From Rathayibacter sp. SW19 (GTDB taxonomy: Bacteria > Actinomycetota > Actinomycetes > Actinomycetales > Microbacteriaceae), in contig NZ_CP133020.1 in NCBI RefSeq assembly GCF_030866825.1, positions 3,844,001 to 3,908,000 of the forward strand: a DNA stretch of 64,000 nt, read 5' to 3'. Both the position numbers and the translations under genes were made by a program. Shown here one piece after another: positions 1 to 12,000 of this stretch; the first letter of the stretch is position 1; each line of letters opens with the position of its first letter. The notes beneath the pieces were generated by a model. That model saw nothing but the letters and a program-made list of their open reading frames with translations, ran no database searches and was not told the DNA's origin.

Positions 1-3000
1 TCACTGCCGGAGCCTGCCAAGGCGACACCACCGGCGACGGAGACAGCCAGCGTGTTCGCGGTGGCGTCGCTGGTGCCGTCGGCCATGATCGACACACTGC
101 CGGAGCCGGTGATCGCTCCGTCGAGGTGCGCGCCGACCGATCCGTCGATGGTCGACGTCGAGATGAACACCGTCAGGGCGCCGAGGATTCCGCCGCTTCC
201 ACCTTCGGCGATCGCGCACGTGGTATTCGTCGCACCGCCGGTGAGGCCGCAGTCGGTGACGCTCGCGGCGAAGGCGTCTCCGTTGGTGTCCGTCGCGGGG
301 GCGCCAGCCGTCAGGCTGACGGCGCCCGTCGCGTGGATGCTCGCGTCGTCTGCTCCGCAGGCGCCGCTGGCGAATGCCCCGACGCACGCGGTGATGTCGG
401 CGGAGGCCGCGATGGCCGCCTCCGCATATGCCCCGGACGCCCCGGCATCGAGACCGACGCCGGCGACGATCGCGTGCGCGGATGCCAGGTTCTCACCATT
501 CGCCGCAACGCTCACCGACCCGGCCGTGACGGTGCCGTCGAGCTGCGCACGGGTGTCGCCTGTGACGGTTGCGACGGGGAACATGAGCGCTGCGGAGAGG
601 CCTGCGCTCACGGCGAATCCGGGCGTTGAGGCGGATGCCTCGTTCCATGCCGTCGCCGCGACCCGGGCTGCACCGGTGGTGTCGAGGTCGCTGGTGGAGG
701 TCAGCGACGCCTCGGTGTTGCGGGCGTCGGTGGCGATCGCAACCGTCATGCCGATCGCCGCACCGGCAGACAGCGACACGTTGACGGTGCTCGCATCGAT
801 GCCGGTGTGATGGCCGGTCGCCACAACCGTCACCCCCCCTGGGCCGATGACGACGGTCCCGTGCGCACCCGACGACGCCGACGTCGTTCCGGAGTACCCG
901 ATCACGTCCACGGCTCCGGACAGCGCGTCGCCGACCCCGCCGTTCACCGCGATGACCAGCGCGGTCGGGGTGAAGGTGTCTGTCGCCTCGACGTCGATGC
1001 CGGCGATCGGGTCCGGCCCGATCGCGACATCGCCGATCGTGGCGCCGGTGTCGCCGCCGACCTCGACGACGGCGACCGTCACACCCACGGCGACGCCGGC
1101 CGCGGAGACCCCGACGGCGTATGCCGAAACCGTGCGATCCGCGGTGGCGGTCACGTCGACCCCGTTCGCGGCCTCGCCGATGGCGGCGCCGTCGTCGACG
1201 TGCGCCAGCTGGCTCGAGGTGTCGGTGACCACCAGCACCTGGCCGGCGATCGCGAATCCGCCGAGCGCCCCGGACGCCACAACGCCGAGCACGTTCTCCT
1301 CGAGGGTCGCGGCGACGCCGACGGTTCCGCCGGAACTCACCGATGCACCGTCGTAGATGCCGGCATTCGTCGCCAGTCCGAGCGACAGCACGCTCACCCC
1401 GGCACCGGCGGCGCCGAGCCCAACCGCGGCGACACCGGCCACGGTGGTGACATCCAGGCCGTCGTCGGCCTTCACGCTCACGTCGCCGCCGGCGTGCACG
1501 GAGCCGTAGATCCCTGCCGACGTCCCAGACGGCGGCGGGGTCTGGCTGAACGGCGCCGACGCCACCGTGGTGCCGGGCTCGTGGCTCGTCACGCTGCCGC
1601 CGCCCGTCGTGGATGCCACGTTCTGGTACCGAGCCTGCGACTGCACATCCTGCCAGTCGGCCGGGTCGGTGGACGGGTCTCCGGCCGAGCCTGCGACCGT
1701 GTCGAGTGCCTGGTAGTGGTCGCCGTTGGCGTCGAGCACGACCTGTCCTGCGTCGTACGTCTTGGTCGGGTCGAAGGTCGGGCTGTCTGCTCCGGAGAGG
1801 ATCGAGCCCCACCCGGCCGCGCTTCCGCTGCTCTTGCCGCTCGCCACGGTGTCGCCGACGCCCTGGGCGCTGCCGCCCGATCCCCCTGTCGGGGTCTGGT
1901 CGGACAGGTTCCAGGCGCCACCGGTGTGGCTCGACGAGTACTGGTCGGCGGCGGGTGTCACGGTGTCGTTGGTGAGGTTCTTGCGCGCCGCGTAGGTGTG
2001 GCCGCCGTAGGCCACCACGTCGCCGACGCGGTAGTCCATGCCGGACGTCCACGGCTGCGGCGCCACGGTCGACGGGCTCTGGTTCGACACGGTCCAGTAG
2101 GCGGTGTCCACGTTGCCTGAATTGTCGGTCGGAGCCACGCCCGTGCTCGCCACCACGGCGGAGTAGAGGTGCCCGTTGTAGGTCACCAGGTATCCGGCCG
2201 CGTAGCTCGCGGTCGCGGTCCAGGCATCCACCGTCGGGCCGTAGCCGTTCTGCTGGTAGCTGTCAGACGGGCCCGTGCCCACTGACCACACTGAAACGGC
2301 GCCCGCGACGCCGACAGCACCGGCTCCGACGCTGACGGCGATGGTGCGCACGTGCTTGTACGCCAGCGCGTTCACCTGCACGGCGCCCCCCGCCCACACG
2401 TCGCTTCCGGTGCCGAGGTAGGCGGTCACGTTCACGGACGCGACACCGATGTCGACGGCGCCGGCGATGCCGCCCGCGCCCACCGCCACCCCGCCCGCGA
2501 TGGTGAGGGTGTCCAGCGCGTCGGTGGCGGAGACATCAACGCCCTGCCCGGCGGCAGCACCGGCGATCAGAGCGCCGCTGCTGCTCTTGTTCACGGTGGT
2601 GTTCGCGCCGACGTACGCCTCGGAGGTGACCGTGAAGAGGTGCACGCCCACACTGCCGGCCACGCCGACGAACCCGCCGCCGACTCCGGCCACCACGCCG
2701 AGCGCATGCTCCGTGGCGGATGCCTGCACCGCCAGCCCCGTGAAGCCGGTCAGGGTGCCGAACTCGGCGCCGCTGCGCGCTCCACTGTCGACACCGGCCA
2801 GGCTCGGGCCGGCGCCGAGCGCGATCACGGTGTCGTTCGCGTCGAGGTACGCCTTGACCGTCTTGTCGACGACCGCGACGGCGACCCCGGCGCCGACACC
2901 GCCGATGCCGATGCCCACCGTGGCGGTAACCCCGGTCAACGTTGTGTCGTCGGCCGCTAGCACGGCCACACTTCCGCCGGCATTCAACGTGGTGCCGGTA

Positions 3001-6000
3001 CCGGTGTACGCCTCGGTGTCCGGGTTCAGCACAGTGACCGAGACGCCGCCGGCGACCCCCGCATAGAACCCGCCGGCTGCGACGGCCGCCACCGAGACGA
3101 CCGAGTCCTGACCCGAGGCGGACAGCGCGATGCCGCCCGCCGCATTGACCGTGGCGTTCGACCCGATGGTCGCCGTGGTGGTCAGGCCGACCACCCCGAC
3201 CGCAACGCCGGCGCCGACGCCGACATCGCCGGCCACGGCGAGCGCCGCGGCGACACCGAGTTCGTGGAAGTTGTTTCCGGCCACGACCAGCACGCTCTGG
3301 TCGGGTGCGGCGGCGGGGTCGTCGCTGCCACAGGCCGGGTCGGTCGGGTTGCAGTTGATCTGGGCGCCGTCGCCGATCGAGGCCTTGGTGGTCACGGTGA
3401 CCACGGCGACCGAGCCGGAGACATTCACCGCCACGGAGCCGGAGAACCCGGCGGCCACGCCCAAGGCGGAGATCTCGTCGCTGTTCGTGGCGGTGACCGC
3501 GACGCCCGCGAACCCGCTCCGCGTGCCGGCTGTCGCGGTCTGCGGGTTGCTGGCGCTCGCATCTGCGGAGGGGAGTTGGCCGCTTGCCACGATGCTCTGC
3601 GAACGGCCGCTGCCGCCACCGCCGAGGGTAAGGAACGTGCCGGCCTGGGCGAGGGCCTTGGTGGCGGCGAGTTCGATCTGCTGCCCGCCGAAGCCTCCGG
3701 GGCCGACGCCCGAAGCGCTGGTGCCGCACTGGCCGGATACGACGGGGACGCAGATGACGTAGTAGGTCTGGCCGTCCTGCAGGCCGCCGATCGGGGTGCC
3801 GCCGCCTGCGCTGTAGACGACCGCGTCACCGGTGGCGAAGGTCGAGGCGTACGGCAGCGTGATGACGTTGCCGGTCACATCGGTGACGGGATTGAAACGG
3901 GGGGAGGAATCGGATGCCGCGCCCGGCTGGTTGACGGCGACGAAGCGCTGGTTCTCACCCATCAGGCCGCTGGGCAGGCTGAGGCCGGTGATGGGCACGA
4001 GCCCTGGGGTGCATAAACTCGTGCATCCCGGAGGGGCGCGCGGCGACAAGGACAACTGGATCCAAGTGGGATACCCGGGAACGTCGATCACGTAGTACGC
4101 GTTGCCGCTGGTGAGGCCGGCGATGCTCGCGCCTCCGCCGTTGTCGTACAGCACCTGCTGGCCGTTCGCGAAGCCCGCGTTGTAGCCCAGGTTGATCACC
4201 GAGCCGGCCGGCAGCGACGGCGGCAGATTCGTGGGCAGACCCTGGCATCCGGCCGCACTGCAGGTGCCGCCGGGCCCGTCGGTGTACCCGCGCGGATCGA
4301 AACCGCTGTCGGTCGAGTTGGTCAGGTAGCTGCCGGTCGCCACCGTGCTGAAGGAGATGCGACCGGGCAGGGCGTCGGCGGTCACTCTGGCCCCGTTGCC
4401 GACGGATGCCTCGGTGTCCTTGGTGACGATCGGCACGGCTGCGCCCGCCCCGACCGCGGCGGTGCCGGATGCCGTCAGGTTGCCGCCGACAGCGGTCATG
4501 GTCAGGTGCTCGTCGGCGGAGACGATCACGTTGCCGCCTGCGACGACGAAGGCGTTGTCGCCGATCTTCGCCGTGGTGGTGACGTGCACCACCGGCACGG
4601 CTGCGTTCACGGCGACCGCGACGTCGCCCGAGACCGACGCGCCGACCGACAGCGAAGTGATGCCCTCCGACGACCCTGAGGTCACGGCGACGTCGCCGTT
4701 GGCCTGCACGGTGGCACCCGTGCCGATCTGGGCCTGGGTCGTCTTGTTGATCACCTCGACGTCGGCGCCGACGCCGACGCCCGCGTCGCCGCCGATCGCG
4801 ACCTGTCCGGCCAGCGCCAGCAGCGTCGTCGCGTCGCGCGCGGTCACCGTCACGTTCTGATGCGGCGCCGTGGCTGTGTCTGCCGGATCGGTGCAGGCTG
4901 ACCCGACGCAGTCGATCTTCGCGTCGTCTCCGATGCCCGCCGTGGTCGTGTCTGTGATCACCTCGATGGTGACCGAACCGGCCACCCCGGCGGTCTCGCC
5001 TCCCGCACCGGCCACCGAGATCAGTGTGAGCGGCTGCGCCTGCTCGGCATCCGCCGCGACACCGCCCGTGCCCGCCGAGCTCACGTCGTCGTACGCGCCG
5101 ATCGTCGCCGACACCGGGCTGGTACGCACCAGGATCGCGGAGGCGATCCCGACCCCGGCCGTGCCGCCGAAGGCGAGTCCGCCGGAGTACAGCTGTGTCT
5201 TCTGCTGTGTCGTGCCGTCCAGCGTGGTCGTCGCACGGTAAGCGAGGTCGCCGAACGCGACGAGGTCGCCCTGGGCGTGCGTTGCGCCGGACACCCATGC
5301 CGGGATCGCAGCCCAGTCTGCGGTGTCGGTCACCGGGTCTGCTGTCGAGCCGCTGACATCCGTGAGCGCCTGGTAGAGCGTGTCGCCGAACAGCACGACC
5401 TCACCGGTCGCGTAGCTTTCGCCCGAGACCCAGGTGTCGGCGCGCTGCCAGTCGGCCGGATCGAGATCGGGGCTGACGACAGAGGATGCCACGGCAGCCA
5501 GGGCGCGGTACGCGATGCCACCGACCGTGACCAGGTCTCCGGTCGAGTATTCCGCCCCGCGCATCCACTGGCCGACGGACTGCCAGTCGGCCGGGTTGTC
5601 CGTGGAGTTGCCGATGGCGACCGCGGCGCGGTACAGGCTGCCGCCCGCCGCGACCACATCACCGGCCTTGTAGTCGGTCCCCGCGGCCCAGGCGGCGGAG
5701 GTCAATGCGGTCCAGTCCGCGGCGTCGGTGTCGGGCGAGGCGTTCGTCGGCAACCCGCTGTCGGTGTCGAACGCCGCGACGATGCCGGCCTGCGCCTGGT
5801 AGGCGATACCGTTGTACTGCACGACGTCGCCTGTCGCGTAGTCGGCAGTCGGATCCCACATCGGCACGAGCACCCACGAGCCCGGGGTGTCGGCAACCGA
5901 CGTCACCGCGCCGGTCGCCACGTAGGCACCGGCGAGTCCGCCGACGATCTGGCCGGCGGCGTAGTCGGCACCCGGGGTGAACGTTTGCACCGGCTGCCAG

Positions 6001-9000
6001 TCGCTGGTCGAGTCGGGCGTGATCGCCAAGGAGGGGTCGTAGTCGTTCTGGTGCGCGCTCACGCTCACATTCCCACCGGCGCGCACCGTCGTGCCGGCGC
6101 CGCTGCCGCCGCCGATCGAGGCAGTCGTGCCCAGGCCACCGGCCTGGTTGGTGACGATGACGATGATCGAACCGGCGATGCCGGCTTCGTCGGAGGCACC
6201 CGCCGATGCCGCTACCGCGAGGATCGGGTCGGTCGAGGCCGAGCTGACGCTCACGTCGCCACCGGTGGCGATCTTCGATGATGCCCCGAGCGAGGCCGCC
6301 ACCGTCTCGTCGGTGACCCCGACGATGAGTGCGACGCCGGCACCCGCATCACCGTTGGTCAGACCCAGCCCGCCTGCGATCTCCACCCGATCGGTGTCGT
6401 CGCGGGCCAGCACGGTGAGCGTCTGGCCGGGGCCGGAGGTGCCCGCCTGGTTGATCAGTGCGCCGTCGCCGATGGTGGCGGTGGTCGTGCGGCTCCAGAC
6501 GTCGACCACGAACGACCCGGCGACCGAGGCATCCCCCGTTCCCGCTGCCCCTGCGACGGCGAGCGTGGAGATCGCGGGCGAGGCCACGATGCTGCCGGGC
6601 TTCGGGATGAGCACGACCCCCGGGATGCCTTCCAGCGCGGTCAGCAGGTTGGACGCGATGAGGCCGACGTCCACGCCGAGCAGGCCGAGGCTCGAGGTGG
6701 CCTGCACCGTGATGGCCCCTGCCGCGTTCAGGGTGGTCGGCGAGGTGGTCGTGGAGAGCACAGTGGCCGTGGTGGAGACCGGCTCGAGGATGTTCACGGC
6801 GATCGCCGCGCCGACCGCGACGCCGCCCTTCGACAGGGCCCCGGCGACGGCCAGGTTCTGCAGGCCCATCGGGTTGCCGGCGATCACCGCGAGTTCACCG
6901 GTGGAGCTGACATCGGCTCCCGCGCCGATCTGGGCTGAGGTGGTGTAGAGCAGCACGTTGAGGCCGACGGCGGCACCGACCTGCGGGTTGGACTTGCCGC
7001 CCGCGGCGGCGAAGCCCCAGACGATCACGGAGTTGGACTCGGCCGCGCCGGTGCCCGGATCCACCGGTGTGCCGGCGTACACCCGCACGCCGTCGCCGGA
7101 GACCGTCGCTCCGGCGCCGATGCTCGCGCCGACTCCGATGTCCAGGTAGTTGAAGCCGACCCCGGCCGCGATGTTGGTCTTGGCGTCCTTCGGGTTCAGC
7201 GCGATGCCCAGTGCGCGGGCCGCCGCGGTGGTGAGCTGGGTCGCCTCGACGTCGACCGGTCCGTCTGCGGCGACCGTGACGTTCGGGTCGATGGCTGCGC
7301 TGGTGGTGGCCTGTACCCAGACGATGGCGATGGAGGCGGCGACGCCGACCCCGCCGCCCGACTTGCCCGTCTCACCCGACGCCTTGTCGCCGCCCTGCTT
7401 CGCTGCGGCATCGGCGGACGGCACCTTGTCCGCGCCCTTGCCGCCGGCGTTGGGGTCGTTCGACACCGCGGAGTCGGCGGTGTCGTCTGCGGTCTTTCCA
7501 CCGCTGGGGATGTCGAATCCGCCGATCGCGCTGGCGTTCGAGACCGCCTCGGCGTCGATCTCGGACTCTGCGGCGACCTCGACGTCGTCGGCCATCACGC
7601 TGCGGCCGAGTTCCGCCGTCGTCGACCAGTCGACGATCAGCGGAAGCGAGACGGCGGCGCCGACGCCGACCTTCTCCGCCTCAACGTTGGCGTTCGCCCC
7701 CGTTTCTGCGGCGTCCGCCACGTGTTCGGCCTTCACCGTCACGCTGCCGGTGAGCATCAGCGGTGCAGCCCCGGTGGGCGCAGCACCGATGATCGCCCAG
7801 GTGTGGTCCTGCGTGTCGACCACCAGTGCGACGGCCGGGCTGAATGCGTCGCCGCCCTGTGTTCCGGCTTCGGCGACCGTGGAGATCTTGCGCTCCGAGG
7901 ATGCCGTGACGGCCACCGATCCGCCTGCCGTCACCGGAACGCCGCCGGCGATCTCGGCGAGTGTGGTGGTCGGGGTGAGCACCTGGATGGCGACGGATGC
8001 CCCGACCCCTGTGCCCTTGCCGGTGCTGTCCTGACCGGTGATCGGCGCCGACAGGTTGCACGGCAGTCCGAGGAAAGCCGCGCAAGTCTGGAAGCCGGCG
8101 CGGGCGGATGCCTCGGCCGCGTCGTCCTGAGTGAACGTCGCCGTCAGGGTGAGGTCGCCGCCGTGCACGTCGATCGACGCGCCGGCCGGAACGGTGGCTT
8201 CGGTGTCGGCCGAAACGATGTTCAGTGCCAGCGCGCCGGCGGCGCCGAGGCTGCTGGTGTTGCTGGCCCCCGCCTTCGCGGTCGCCTCCACCGTGCTCGT
8301 GACGTCGGTGCCGCCGCCATCTTCGGATGCGACGGGCGTCATCGTCGCCGTCACCGACAGGCCCTGGGCGTCGATGCTCGATGCACCCGTGGTGGCGATG
8401 TTGGTGATCGATACGTCGTTGACGGCCACCCCTGCACCGATGCCGTCGGTGACCTTGGAGGCGGTCTGCCCGTTGCCCTCCGCTGTGACGTCGGTGTTCG
8501 CGGAGCTCGCCAGGCCCAGCGCTCCGCCTGTGCTGATCACCGTCAGACCGTCGGCCAAGTATGCCTTCGAGGTGGTGGTGACGACGTTGACGGTGACTGC
8601 CCCGGCCACGGACAGCGAGCTGTCACTCGTCTTGCCCTTGGTGTCGGAGTCGCCGGCCGTTGGGGTCGTGGTCTTGGATGCCCCCTGCCCGGTGAGCAGG
8701 GTGGAGACCGCGTTGCCCTGACCGAGCACCCTGTTCGCGAAGGTCGTGATGCCGCCTGCCGAGGAGCCCGGCGCACCCGGCGCCGCAGCGTCGGTGCTGC
8801 TCTCGTTGCCCGACGATCCGGTGGCGGTCAGGCTGATCGGGCCATCCGCGGTCAGGTTGCGGCCCAGGTACGCCTCGACGTCGTCGGCGACCACGTTGAC
8901 CACGATGGCCAGCGCGATGCCGGTGGAGTCGGCATCCACGTCGCCACTGCCCTCGTTCTTCGTCGTGGCGTGCTGCGTGGCCTCCAGGTCTGCGCCGCCC

Positions 9001-12000
9001 GACAGAGTCAGGCCGCTTCCGCTGCCGATCGAGGCGAGGGTGGTCACGTTCGCGATGGTGAGCGCCACCGACGGCGAGAGTCCCACGCTGCCGCCGTCGG
9101 CACCGGAGACAGCCTTCGTGTCGACGGCGTTGCCGTCTTCGGCGGAGATGGCCAGCTCGTTGCCACCGGTCAGCACGGTGTCGTTCTGGAGTCCGGCCGT
9201 CGTGCCGACGTTGTCGATGTTCAGGCCAAAGGATGCGCCGATGCCGACCTTCGGCGACTCGTCCGACCCGTTCGACACCGGCACCAGGTACTGGGCGTCC
9301 CCGGTCGCTACGCTGGGATCCAGCACCATCGGCTGCAGCGCGAGCGCCGCTGCGTAGGTGCTGGCGAGCTCGATGTAGCCGGGCTTGACGACAATCGCAT
9401 AGTAGGTGCGGTTGTCCACGAGTGCCTTGGGGCAGCTGAGCGTGAAGCCGACGCCGATGACCGGGATGCACAGCGGGTCTTTGACGATGCCGATCGGGTC
9501 GCCGCCGCCCGTGTGGTAGACCACGGCTTGGCCGGTCTGCAGGTTGCCGTCGGTCAGGTTGTAGCCGAGCACGATGGTCGTCAGGTCGGCGGAGCTGCCG
9601 GTCGGGTTCGGGATGATCGTGCCTGCGGCGTTCGGGTCGAACGCATCCCGGAACGGGGTGGCGCTCGAACTCGAGTCGGTGTCGGTGGCGGCGTGCATTC
9701 CGACGTCGCCCGTTCCAGCGTTCGCGGTCGCGACGCTGGGACCGGATGCCAGCAGCTGAGCGCTCGTGGTGCTGGAGACGATGTTCAGCGCCACCGAGCC
9801 GTTGATGCCCACCGTGCCGCCGCCGGACGACGCGGAGATCGCCTCGGCGTCCTCCGAGTTCGTGCAGTCCGTGCCCTCGACTGTGCAATCCGTTCCGCCG
9901 ACCGGGGTCATGGTGGCCGACAGGTCAAGGCCGTCGGTGGTCGCGGTCGCGCCGGGGTCGATGTTCGCGGTGTTCGTGATCTTCACGAGGTTGAGTGCGA
10001 CACCGGCGCCGATTGCGACGGTCGCCCCTCCGGTGGCGGTCTCGCCGTCGGCGATCGCGGTGCCGTCGGTGTTGCCGCTGGATGCCAGTGCGAGCGGCCC
10101 GCCGATGACGGTGACGGTCACACCCGACGGCAATGAAGTATCGCTGACCGAGTTGACGATATTGATCGAGATCGCTGCGGCAGCACTGATCGGGGTCTTC
10201 GAGTCCTCGGCGCTGCCTGCGGTGGGGGTCGAGGTGTCCTTGCCCGGTTTGGCGTCGTTGGAACCGGCGAGCTTGTTCGCCATGCCGAGGAAGGCATCCG
10301 CCTGCTGGTTGACGTTGCCTGCCGGGTTCGAGTTCTCGTCCGGCGCTCCCGCGGTGCCCGCCCAGGTGGTGGCGGAGGTCGACGACGCCCCGCTGGCCGT
10401 GAACGCAGCGGAACCCACCGCCTGGACGTCGCGCGCCGTGGTCGCGGTCACCACATGGTCGGCGTCGTTCACGGCGACGGAGACGCCGATGCCGGCATCC
10501 GAGGTCGTGTCTCCGCTCGCACCGGTCGTCACTGCGGCGGACTGCGTTCCGGTGGCGCTCAACGCCCCATTGAGGATCAGAAGTGCACCGGTGCCGATGT
10601 TCGCGTTCGTGGTCACGTTGGAGATGGCCACGGAGACTACAGGAGTGATGGCCACGCTCGAGCCGGTGGAACCGGACTTGGCTTGCAGCGTGGACGAGTC
10701 GTTCGTGGTCGCCGACAGGGTGAGGTTGCGCGCACCGGTCAGCGTTGACCCGTCGCCGAGCGACGCCGTTCCGGTGTCATTGACGATGTTCACGGCGACG
10801 CCCGCCCCGATGCCGACCGTGTCGCTCGGGGTCTGCACGAGCTGCAGGAAGTGGAAGTCGCCGGCGGCGACGGTGGGGTCGAGCGGCAGTGCAAGGCTCT
10901 GCGTGAACGCACCGGGCAGCACGGCCGGGTACAGGCTGCCGGAGATCAACTCGACCGGCGTGAGTCCGAAGGTCGCGTCGCCAGGGTTCGGATCGGGCGT
11001 GCACACACCCGGCGTCCAGGTGTTCGGGCAGTAGAGGTAATACGTGCCGCCCATCACCAGGCCGCCGATACTGGTGCCGCCGCCATTGGAGTAAGTCACC
11101 TTGTCGCCGGTGACTGCCGGCAACCCTGCTCCCGTGCCGTTGGTGTGCAGAATCGGGAACGGCAGCCAGATGGTGCTGCAGTCAGTGAGTGTGCTGCAGC
11201 CGGCAACCGCCGTCTGCGGTGTGAAGAAGTTGCCGGTGGGCAGCGCATTGGTGGTCGATTCCGTGGTGTGCTCGCTCGTCAGCGTCACATCTGCCGCGGC
11301 CGGCAGGGTGAGCACGGCGTTCGGCGCCAGGGTGGCCGAGTGGTTCACCGTGACGGAGTTCAGTGCGAACGCGCCCTCGAAGCTGCCGCCCGTTCCACTC
11401 CCCGACACGTTCACTGCGGTCCCCGTGCCGGCGGTGGCGTTGGTGTCGAACGTGTCGCTCGTCGCAGGCGCCTCGATGGTGACGCCGCCGGCGGTCAGTG
11501 TGGTGTTGCCGCCGATGTGCGCGTCGTCGGTGACGTTCGCGACGTCGACCGCGACCGCGGCTCCGATGCCGGTGGCCGTGCGCAGCACCGAGTGGCCGTC
11601 GGCCGTCACCGGGGCATCCACGCCGCCGGCCGCGTGCACCAGCACCGTGCCGGTTCCGACGTTCGCCGAGAAGGTGCCGCTCGCCGGCGCGATGTATGCC
11701 TGGGTGTTCGTGGTGACGTTGGCGACCGCGAGCGCTGCGGCAGCGGCCAGCGGGCTGAGGGCGGTGATGGCGGTTCCACCGAGGAACTGAGCCGCCGGGG
11801 TGATGGGCGAGCCCGATCCATCGGTGTTCGCGGTGGCGCCACCGGGGCTGGCTGCGGCATCCGTGGTCAGGGTGTTGGCGGTGTCGGAGGTCACCGACAA
11901 GCCGCTCGCCGTGTTCCCGGATGTGCCGGCGTCGATGTACGACTTCGTGGACTCGTTGAGGGTCACCAGCGCCACACCGGCTCCGCCGCCTGCCAGAAGG

